DNA of 64,000 nucleotides from Christensenella minuta (GTDB lineage Bacteria > Bacillota > Clostridia > Christensenellales > Christensenellaceae). The notes under the pieces are model-generated. The model did not search any database. It was given only the letters and a program-made list of their open reading frames with translations, and was not told the DNA's origin. This document shows positions 43,103-49,536 of the stretch, piece after piece. Position numbers and translations under genes: made by a program. Numbering within the stretch: the stretch's first letter is position 1; each line of letters opens with the position of its first letter. Location: contig NZ_CP029256.1 in the NCBI RefSeq assembly GCF_003628755.1, positions 515,585 through 579,584 on the forward strand, given 5' to 3'.

Positions 43103-44033
43103 GAACCGCATTTTGTGCATGGGCAGTATTAACATGGATCTCAACATGTTCATGGAGCGTATGCCCGCGCCCGCCGAAACGGTGGCAACGGACAATTTCA
43201 CGACCTGCCCGGGCGGAAAAAGCGGAAACCAGGCGGTAGCAGCGGCACGGCTGGGGGGAAAGGTTGGTTTTTTCGGTAAGCTTGGCGACGATATGTTCAG
43301 CAAAGAATTGCTGGCCGCCATGCAGGGAGACGGGGTAGATACTTCCAATATCCTGGTAGAGCCGGGCGCGACGGCAGGCGTCGCTATGATTCGGATCGAT
43401 GCCGAAGGGATCAATTCAATTTCCTTTACGCCGGGTGCAAACGCGCTCATAACGCCTGGGGATGTAAAAGAGCACGAAGCGCTTTTTGAACAGTACGGAT
43501 TTTTGCTGATTACGGCTGAAATCCCGTTGCCTACTGTCTTTGCGGCGGTTCGTATGGCAAAAAGCAAGGGAATGACGGTCGTGATGGATGTGGCGCCTGT
43601 TCCTAAAGAGCCCATCCCCCCGGATATTCCTCCGCTGCTGGATTTTATCAAGCCAAACGAGATCGAGGCAGGACAGCTTGCGGAAATGAAGGTCACGGAT
43701 GACGCATCGGCCCGGGAGTGTATGGAGATCCTGCGCAGACTGGGATACCGTCATCCGCTTATCACGCTTGGAAAAGATGGCTGTCTGGCGTGGACCGGAA
43801 AAGAAGCGCAGAAATTCCTGCCGCCCAAGGTAAATGCGATCGATACCACGGCAGCGGGCGACGTTTTCCTTGGCGCATTCACCGCCGCGCTTTCAAACGG
43901 GCAGGAAATTGCGGAGGCAGTTGAATTTGCTTCCGTTGCTTCCGCCATCAGCACGACTGTAAAGGGAGCGCAGAGGTCGATCCCCATGCGCGATCAGGTG
44001 GAAGAGTTCATGAAGCAGGAAAGGAAAGGTTAA
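43089..44033 (+). CDS. PfkB-family carbohydrate kinase (ribokinase-like)
   Basis: Phosphorylates the sugar, or its isomer, with ATP. The 314 residues carry the N-terminal GSINMDLN near residue 12 and GGKSGNQAVAAARLGGKVGF near 41, KPNEIEAGQL near 185, and the catalytic DTTAAGDVFLGAF near 254 with Asp as base. The start lies inside the end of the BtpA gene, so translation is coupled. Ribokinase is the nearest named relative, but the substrate may be another pentose or a ketohexose. Confidence 0.92.
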   Translation: MEKDKNRILCMGSINMDLNMFMERMPAPAETVATDNFTTCPGGKSGNQAVAAARLGGKVGFFGKLGDDMFSKELLAAMQGDGVDTSNILVEPGATAGVAMIRIDAEGINSISFTPGANALITPGDVKEHEALFEQYGFLLITAEIPLPTVFAAVRMAKSKGMTVVMDVAPVPKEPIPPDIPPLLDFIKPNEIEAGQLAEMKVTDDASARECMEILRRLGYRHPLITLGKDGCLAWTGKEAQKFLPPKVNAIDTTAAGDVFLGAFTAALSNGQEIAEAVEFASVASAISTTVKGAQRSIPMRDQVEEFMKQERKG

Positions 44034-44034
44034 A

Positions 44035-44877
44035 ATGAAATTAGGAATACACGCGTACGAATGGTGCAGCGAATGGTCGAATGACACGCTGGACATCATT
44101 GATAAAGTAAAGGAATGGGGGTTTGATTTCATCGAAATTCCGCTGATGCGCCTTGATCTTTTCGACCCCAAGGCGGTCAGGGAGCGTCTCGACGGGTTTG
44201 AAGTGGCAACGTCAAACGTATTGCTTGCCGATGATGTAGACGTCACCTCCTTCGATCCGGAAGTACGGAGAAACGGCGTAAATTACCTGAAGGACTGTGT
44301 CAAGGCGTCCGCTGAAGCAGGCGCAAAAATGTTTTCGGGCGTGATCTATTCGCAATACTTAAAGGATGCCCAAAAGATGCCCTCCGAGGAAGAGTGGCAG
44401 TTCAGCGCGGACAGCATGCGCGAGATTGCGCGGTATGCGGCGGATTTTGGCATGTCGATTGCGTTTGAGCCGGTCACCCGGTATGAATCCTATTTGCTCA
44501 ATACGGCAGAAGAAGCCGTGCGCCTGGTAGACATGATTGGCGAACCAAACGTATTTATTCACCTTGACTCCTATCACATGAATGTAGAGGAAAAAAATTT
44601 CCACGATGCGGTCGTGACAGCGGGAAGCAAGCTTTCCAATTTCCATATGTGCGAAAACGACCGTGGGATACCGGGGACGGGCCATGTGGACTGGGACGGA
44701 ATCTTCCGTGCTTTTCAGGAAATTGGCTTCGATGGTTATCTGGGATTTGAAGGGTTTTCCGACTGCACGGACAATATGAGTACATGGGTGTGGCGCAAGC
44801 TCGCACCGGATGGAGATACGTTTGTCCGGGAAAGCATTGCTTTCGCAAAAAAGATGATGCAGAAATACGAAGTATGA
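44035..44877 (+). CDS. Sugar 3-epimerase-like protein (D-tagatose/psicose epimerase family)
   Basis: A 280-residue TIM-barrel of the ketose 3-epimerase type. The four metal-binding stations are visible: Glu in IAFEPVTRYESYLLNT near residue 145, Asp in FIHLDSYHMN near 180, His in NFHMCENDRG near 205 and Glu in LGFEGFSD near 240, together with the family's catalytic Glu pair. It probably epimerises a ketose before or after phosphorylation. One base separates it from the kinase gene, and it is the last gene of the transport operon before a terminator. Confidence 0.87.
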   Translation: MKLGIHAYEWCSEWSNDTLDIIDKVKEWGFDFIEIPLMRLDLFDPKAVRERLDGFEVATSNVLLADDVDVTSFDPEVRRNGVNYLKDCVKASAEAGAKMFSGVIYSQYLKDAQKMPSEEEWQFSADSMREIARYAADFGMSIAFEPVTRYESYLLNTAEEAVRLVDMIGEPNVFIHLDSYHMNVEEKNFHDAVVTAGSKLSNFHMCENDRGIPGTGHVDWDGIFRAFQEIGFDGYLGFEGFSDCTDNMSTWVWRKLAPDGDTFVRESIAFAKKMMQKYEV

Positions 44878-44934
44878 TACTTTCCTCTTCTATATAATTT
44901 ATATCGCTATTTGCTTCGGCAGATACCCAAACAG

Positions 44935-44969
44935 GAAAAGCCGCTGCGGCCTCACTGCAGCGGCTTTTC
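44935..44969 (+). terminator. Terminator of the sugar operon
   Basis: AAAAGCCGCTGC (44936-44947) pairs with GCAGCGGCTTTT (44957-44968). The same stem sequence recurs in the terminators at 11661 and 16126. Confidence 0.8.
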
Positions 44970-44994
44970 TGCACAAAGGATTTACCCTGCGCGG

Positions 44995-45023
44995 TTGACA
45001 TTGTGTTTTCCAGATATTAATAT
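44995..45023 (+). promoter_or_regulatory. Promoter of the EutN-like/isomerase/aldolase operon
   Basis: TTGACA (44995-45000) and TAATAT (45018-45023) have a 17-base spacer, giving a start near 45030 and a short leader. The upstream terminator makes this operon independent of the sugar island. Confidence 0.78.
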
Positions 45024-45062
45024 GAAGTACGAAGGCATCTAGCAGATGGGGAGGAATACGGC

Positions 45063-45638
45063 ATGCAATTAGCCAAGGTTGTGGGAAATGCAAAAAGCAT
45101 CACAAAATCCGATGAATTATATGGGGCGGAGCTTCTTGTTGCGGTCCCGGTCGATATGAGGACGATGCAGGCGGAGGGCCAGCCTTTTTTAGTGGCCGAT
45201 AAGCTTGGGGCGCAGGAAGGGCAGATCGTGGTGTGCGCCGCCGTATGCACCTTTCAGCAGGGAGACGCCGCCATCAATATGGTGGTCGCCATTCCGGAAG
45301 CGCTGACATGGGACGGAGAAGAACGGCTGAGCCAGAATATCAAAGGAGAAACGGAAGAAGCGGAAATAAAACCCGATCCCTCATTGGAGGAGATTGACCC
45401 GGTTTGCGACCTTACGGCGGAATTCAAAGCGCTGCACCGTGAGCTTGACCAGCTTTCCGAGAAAGAAGAGCCCAGCCAGAATACCAACTCCGTTCCCTAC
45501 GAGGAATATGCGAAATATTTGACGACTGATTTTGAGCCGGTTGACGTGCCCCCGGAAATACCGAAGGAACAGAACGCCGAACTGGAAAAACGGCAGAGCT
45601 ATACGCGTGTCGGATACAGAAGTGAAAAGAAAAAATAA
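45063..45638 (+). CDS. EutN/CcmL-like microcompartment vertex protein with long C-terminal extension
   Basis: The first 85 residues match the EutN/CcmL vertex fold: [20 protein letters not shown], then [25 protein letters not shown] near 43 and [11 protein letters not shown] near 69, the sequence order of pentameric proteins that cap the corners of bacterial microcompartments. Residues 86-191 form an acidic, helix-prone and partly disordered tail (Glu-, Pro- and Asn-rich, basic at the very end) not usual for the family. No other shell protein is encoded in the window. GGGGAGG lies 9 bases before the ATG. The stop overlaps the next ATG (TAATG). Confidence 0.75.
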   Translation: MQLAKVVGNAKSITKSDELYGAELLVAVPVDMRTMQAEGQPFLVADKLGAQEGQIVVCAAVCTFQQGDAAINMVVAIPEALTWDGEERLSQNIKGETEEAEIKPDPSLEEIDPVCDLTAEFKALHRELDQLSEKEEPSQNTNSVPYEEYAKYLTTDFEPVDVPPEIPKEQNAELEKRQSYTRVGYRSEKKK

Positions 45639-46732
45639 TGCCGGGAGAAACAATGGAGACGATTTTTGATATGGAGACAGTGGCGCTCGACGACGAGGAC
45701 AGCGCCCTTTTGATTCTTGACCAAACCCAACTGCCCGGACGGCGGGAGATATTGCGGCTGAAAGACCAGAAAAGTATCTGGGATGCAATCTACCTGCTTC
45801 AGGTGCGCGGCGCGCCGGCGATTGGCGTTTCCGCGGCATTTGGCATCTATCTTGCGGCAAAAGAAATTAACGAAACGGATTTTGACGCGTTTTATACGAA
45901 ATTCGAGGCGGCGAGGGACTATCTGGATTCGGCTCGCCCGACAGCGGTAAACCTTTCGTGGGCGCTGCGGCGAATGGATGGGGTTGTGCGCGCAAACAAA
46001 GAAAAGCCGATCGAAGAGATCAAAAAATTACTCCTGCGGGAAGCCAATGAGATCAAGGCGGAAGATATTCGCGTATGCAGGGCGATTGGCGAGAATGGCC
46101 TTGCCCTCCTGAAACCCGGAATGGGCCTTTTGACGCACTGCAATGCAGGACAGCTGGCCACCGCTAAATATGGCACGGCGACTGCGCCGATGTATCTCGG
46201 ACAGGAGCGGGGATATGGTTTTCACGTGTTTTGCGATGAGACGCGTCCGTTGCTGCAGGGAGCGCGGCTTACGGCTTTTGAATTGACGCAGGCGGGGATC
46301 GATACGACATTGATCTGCGACAATATGGCGCCTTCCGTCATGAAACAGGGATGGGTAGACGCCGTATTTGTCGGCTGCGATCGTGTTGCGGAAAACGGCG
46401 ACACAGCCAATAAAATCGGAACATCCTATGTAGCGCTGGCGGCAAAACGGTTCAAAATTCCGTTTTATGTATGCGCGCCGACCTCAACGATCGATATGAG
46501 CTGTAAAACAGGCGGCGATATCCATATCGAACTGCGTTCCGCAGAGGAAGTTACGGAAATGTGGTACGAAAAGCGGATGGCGCCGGAGGGCGTGAAGGTC
46601 TATAATCCGGCGTTTGATGTGACGGATGCGGAATTTATTACGGCGATCATCACCGAACACGGAGTGGCTTATCCGCCGTACGACGCTTCACTGAAAGAAA
46701 TTTTTGAGCGGAAAGCAAAGGCGGAAAAATAA
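45638..46732 (+). CDS. mtnA: Methylthioribose-1-phosphate isomerase family protein
   Basis: Predicted aldose-ketose isomerase on 5-methylthioribose 1-phosphate or 5-deoxyribose 1-phosphate, giving the ribulose 1-phosphate form. The 364 residues have the MtnA core: [19 protein letters not shown] near residue 53, catalytic Cys in [12 protein letters not shown] near 165 and catalytic Asp in [18 protein letters not shown] near 247, with the closing [15 protein letters not shown]. It is joined by one-base overlaps to the EutN-like gene before it and the aldolase gene after it. Confidence 0.9.
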   Translation: MPGETMETIFDMETVALDDEDSALLILDQTQLPGRREILRLKDQKSIWDAIYLLQVRGAPAIGVSAAFGIYLAAKEINETDFDAFYTKFEAARDYLDSARPTAVNLSWALRRMDGVVRANKEKPIEEIKKLLLREANEIKAEDIRVCRAIGENGLALLKPGMGLLTHCNAGQLATAKYGTATAPMYLGQERGYGFHVFCDETRPLLQGARLTAFELTQAGIDTTLICDNMAPSVMKQGWVDAVFVGCDRVAENGDTANKIGTSYVALAAKRFKIPFYVCAPTSTIDMSCKTGGDIHIELRSAEEVTEMWYEKRMAPEGVKVYNPAFDVTDAEFITAIITEHGVAYPPYDASLKEIFERKAKAEK

Positions 46733-47532
46733 TGGCATATCTATCTGTGCATAAAGCGAAAGAACAAATACTCGATATCGGCAGGCGGATGTATCAAAAG
46801 GGTTTTGTCGCTGCCAATGACGGAAATATCAGCTGCAGGATCGCGAAGGATGTGATCCTGGCCACACCGACAGGCGTATCCAAGGGGTTTATGGATGCGG
46901 ATATGCTGGTGGAAATGACGCTCGGCGGGGAAATTTTGAAGCAAGGGGCTTATGCGCCGTCCTCGGAAGTGAAAATGCACGTCCGCGCCTACCGGGAAAA
47001 TCCAGAGATCATGGCGGTGACGCATGCGCATCCGCCAGCTGCGACGGCGTTCGCTATCGCAGGCCTGCCGCTCGACCGTCCGCTGCTGACGGAACCGATC
47101 GTACTTCTCGGCAGCGTACCGGTGGCAAAATATGCAACGCCGGGAACGCAGGAGGTGCCGGATTCCATTGCGCCTTTTTGTACGACCCATAACGCGGTAC
47201 TGCTTTCTAATCACGGCGCGCTTACCTGGGGCAAAGACCTTCTGCAGGCGTTTTACCGGCTGGAATCCGTGGAATATTATGCTATGATTACTATGTATAC
47301 GGAAAATATTCTGGGCAAAGCGAATTATTTGAGCGAAAAGCAAATCGAGCCCCTTCTCAAGACGCGTGAAAATATGGGAAACCATTGCGGCGGGGAACCG
47401 ATGTGCAGCGCGAAAGAGATGAACGGCATTGATTTTATGCCGCAGTCAGGAACAGTAAGAGAATATTCGACGGCCCTTGACTCTCTGGTCGAGCGTATTG
47501 CGCAGCGGGTCGCGGAAAAGTTAAAACGGTGA
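46732..47532 (+). CDS. Class II aldolase with C-terminal helix (methylthioribulose/deoxyribulose-phosphate aldolase candidate)
   Basis: Zinc aldolase of the fuculose/ribulose-phosphate family. Visible residues are the acid Glu in SSEVKMH near 83, the zinc His pair in THAHPPAA near 99-101 and the third His in SNHGAL near 161. In DHAP shunts the homologue splits 5-(methylthio)ribulose or 5-deoxyribulose 1-phosphate into DHAP and an aldehyde. At 266 residues it is about 50 longer than typical; the tail ends in a linker and an amphipathic helix, SLVERIAQRVAEKLKR, resembling microcompartment encapsulation peptides. The start overlaps the MtnA stop by one base. Confidence 0.85.
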   Translation: MAYLSVHKAKEQILDIGRRMYQKGFVAANDGNISCRIAKDVILATPTGVSKGFMDADMLVEMTLGGEILKQGAYAPSSEVKMHVRAYRENPEIMAVTHAHPPAATAFAIAGLPLDRPLLTEPIVLLGSVPVAKYATPGTQEVPDSIAPFCTTHNAVLLSNHGALTWGKDLLQAFYRLESVEYYAMITMYTENILGKANYLSEKQIEPLLKTRENMGNHCGGEPMCSAKEMNGIDFMPQSGTVREYSTALDSLVERIAQRVAEKLKR

Positions 47533-47612
47533 AGGCAGGTGCGGGCCTGAGAGCGGCGCATTTGAAATGAAAAAGGAGGACTCTCCCCAAAATGAGGGAA
47601 TGCCTTTTTATC

Positions 47613-47637
47613 CGGATGGGTGCCCGGATTTTTGCGG
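47613..47637 (+). terminator. Possible terminator after the aldolase gene
   Basis: ATCCGG pairs with CCGGAT around an 8-base loop, followed by TTTTT (near 47613-47637). The stem is short, so the strength is uncertain. Confidence 0.45.
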
Positions 47638-47664
47638 GCCGGCTGCGTCTGAATGAGATACTTT

Positions 47665-47691
47665 TTGAAATTCGGCGTATATCAATAGAAT
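47665..47691 (+). promoter_or_regulatory. Possible promoter of the small precursor-like ORF
   Basis: TTGAAA (47665-47670) and TAGAAT (47686-47691) are 15 bases apart, a little short; TTTTTG (47662-47667) would give 18. The start near 47698 places the GGGAG ribosome site at the very front of the message. Confidence 0.35.
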
Positions 47692-47714
47692 CTATGCGAC
47701 GGGAGACCACAAGC

Positions 47715-47951
47715 GTGAAAAAGGCACAAAAAATTTTTCCGTTTTCGAAAAAAGCGCCGGATGATAAAGAAGCGTTTGATTTTTCGCGTGAAAGCGACAT
47801 GGAAGAAAAACTCCTCGGAAGGATCCGGGAAAAGCGCTTAAACAGGCTAAGCGACGAAGAGCTTATGGAGATCAACGCCGCGGGCGACCTATCCGGAAAA
47901 GCGGAAGCCGATCCTGCGGATAAACTGCTTGGAAAGAAAAAGGACGAATAG
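47715..47951 (+). CDS. Candidate NHLM-exported precursor peptide
   Basis: A 78-residue charged ORF that I do not recognise as a named family. Its middle (residues 31-57) is a helix-prone, leader-like segment ending RLNRLSDEELMEINAAG. Against the double-glycine leader consensus (L-12, S-11, E-8, L-7, I-4, then two small residues) every key position fits, with Ala-Ala at -2/-1 instead of Gly-Gly. Cleavage there would leave a 22-residue Lys/Asp/Ala-rich core without Cys. It lies just upstream of an NHLM export operon. GTG 47715 follows GGGAG; ATG 47592, 12 bases after an AGGAGG, would give 119 residues. It could instead be a small regulator of the sigma factor. Confidence 0.5.
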   Translation: MKKAQKIFPFSKKAPDDKEAFDFSRESDMEEKLLGRIREKRLNRLSDEELMEINAAGDLSGKAEADPADKLLGKKKDE

Positions 47952-47986
47952 GGGACAATGCTTGAGTAGCCGGAGCTTTCTTGTTG

Positions 47987-47995
47987 TGGTATAAT
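47987..47995 (+). promoter_or_regulatory. Extended -10 promoter of the sigma-factor operon
   Basis: TGGTATAAT (47987-47995) gives an extended -10; no clear -35 is seen at 17 bases. Start near 48002, about 38 bases before the sigma-factor ATG. Confidence 0.5.
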
Positions 47996-48039
47996 ATAGT
48001 CATCTTGTCATCAAATTTAATTTTAATTTGGAGAATAGG

Positions 48040-48558
48040 ATGGACCATGATATCACCGCCCCAAGAGGCTTTGAGGCGATGTACCGGGAATATTTCCCGA
48101 AGATTTACAACTATATTTTTTACCGCATCCTGTCAAAAGAAGACACTGAAGATATTGTGAGCGAGATTTTCACCAAAACAGCACGAAGCGCTGATGCCTT
48201 CGATTCGCAAAAGGCTTCCTTTAATACGTGGATTTATCGGATCGCAAAAAATGTGTTAATCGATTTTTACCGGATGCGGAAACAGACGGTTTCGATTGAC
48301 GATGAAACGGCGGGCGTTGTTATTCCTGTTGATTTTGAGACCCAAATGGAACAGATTTCTTCTGAAAAGCGCAAAATTATTTTTGAAGAACTGGCGAAGC
48401 TAAAAGAACGGGAAAGGCCTGTTATCTATTACAAATTTTTTGAGGGATACAACAACAGGGAAATTGCGGCGTTGCTGAAAATGAATGAAAGCACGGTCGG
48501 GACGGTGGCTTCACGGACCCTCGCAAAGCTGAGGACGGATTCGCTGCGCCGGCTCTGA
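48040..48558 (+). CDS. RNA polymerase sigma factor, ECF subfamily
   Basis: Alternative sigma factor of 172 residues. Region 2 is seen from FEAMYREYFPKIYNYIFYRI near residue 11 through DTEDIVSEIFTKT and FNTWIYRIAKNVLIDFYR near 65; region 4 is seen as ERPVIYYKFFEGYNNREIAA near 125 with the helix-turn-helix LLKMNESTVGTVASRTLAKL. The start is ATG 48040, with GGAGAA upstream; TTG 48028 is inside that site. No anti-sigma gene with a membrane segment follows, which is unusual. The export genes follow without a visible promoter, so it probably co-regulates them. Confidence 0.92.
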   Translation: MDHDITAPRGFEAMYREYFPKIYNYIFYRILSKEDTEDIVSEIFTKTARSADAFDSQKASFNTWIYRIAKNVLIDFYRMRKQTVSIDDETAGVVIPVDFETQMEQISSEKRKIIFEELAKLKERERPVIYYKFFEGYNNREIAALLKMNESTVGTVASRTLAKLRTDSLRRL

Positions 48559-48623
48559 AGGCGATACCAGGGCCCTGTGGACTACATGAATAAAAACGGT
48601 GAGAAAAGGGCAAGGAGGAAAAT

Positions 48624-49526
48624 ATGGGAGATCTTTTCCGGAAAACATCGCTTGAACAGGCGGAAACGCCGGAAAAACTGGATGAATATATTAAAGTGAC
48701 CCATCCGGGTATCTGGAGTGTGCTCATTGCCTGCTTTGCTATTATTGTGGCGGTTGCTGTGTGGCTTGCCGTGGGGCGTATCCCCACAACCATGGATATG
48801 AAAGGGATTATATTCCCGGGAAGCGGTGTTATTTCTATTAGCGCGCCGGCCTCGGGGCAGATTCAGGATATACGGGTAAGCACGGGAGATACGGTCCTTC
48901 CACATGACGTCCTTGCGGTCATTCCCCAGCCGGAGCTGCTTGCGGAGCTTCAGGAACTTGAAGCGGCGGAACAGCCGGATGAGGAAGCTATCGCTGCCAA
49001 ACGGCAGGAATATATCGATGCGTCGATTGTCCGCTCTCAGTCCTGGGGAGTCGTGCTGGACGCCAAACATGTATATGATATTGTGCAGGCCAACGAGCAG
49101 GTCGTAAGCCTCGCCCGGATGGAGGAAGGAACAAATATTTACCAGCTGATTTGTTATGTTCCCGCGGATACCGCACGGCGGCTGACGACCGGAATGGAAA
49201 TACAGGCGTGCCCTTCCTATGTGTCCCGGGAAGAATATGGCTATATGTACGGATATATCGAAAGTATAGGGGATTATCCCGTGACGGACAGCGATATTGA
49301 AGCTGCCGTAGGGAGCAGGCAATATGTAGCGGATATTTTGGGGGAAGGCAACCAGATCGAAGTAAGGATTTCTATTACGCTTGATCCCAAAGCCGAGGGG
49401 CAGGCAAATTCCGCCCTTTGGTCAAATCCGGCAGGGAACGCGGTTCAGCTTTCAAACGGCATGGTGTGCGATATTCTTGTGGTATTGGACGAACAAAAGC
49501 CGTATGAGCTTTTGATGGGAATTTAA
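48624..49526 (+). CDS. NHLM-system HlyD-like secretion protein
   Basis: Membrane fusion-type protein for peptide export, 300 residues. The N-terminus has the NHLM pattern LFRKTSLEQAETPEKLDEYI, then one membrane segment near residues 33-53, then a biotinyl-lipoyl-like barrel region (GVISISAPASGQIQDIRVST near 72) and a short helical hairpin. It is shorter than most NHLM HlyD proteins, chiefly in the coiled-coil part. The ATG follows CAAGGAGGAAAAT. The two ABC transporter genes follow in the same operon. Confidence 0.85.
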   Translation: MGDLFRKTSLEQAETPEKLDEYIKVTHPGIWSVLIACFAIIVAVAVWLAVGRIPTTMDMKGIIFPGSGVISISAPASGQIQDIRVSTGDTVLPHDVLAVIPQPELLAELQELEAAEQPDEEAIAAKRQEYIDASIVRSQSWGVVLDAKHVYDIVQANEQVVSLARMEEGTNIYQLICYVPADTARRLTTGMEIQACPSYVSREEYGYMYGYIESIGDYPVTDSDIEAAVGSRQYVADILGEGNQIEVRISITLDPKAEGQANSALWSNPAGNAVQLSNGMVCDILVVLDEQKPYELLMGI

Positions 49527-49536
49527 GGGGGAGCGC

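Noticed and set aside
47567-47656. Twenty-nine-codon ORF with two Cys after the aldolase, a possible alternative peptide
   Set aside because: It contains the AGGAGG ribosome site inside its first codons, runs into the hairpin at 47613 and has no leader-like motif.
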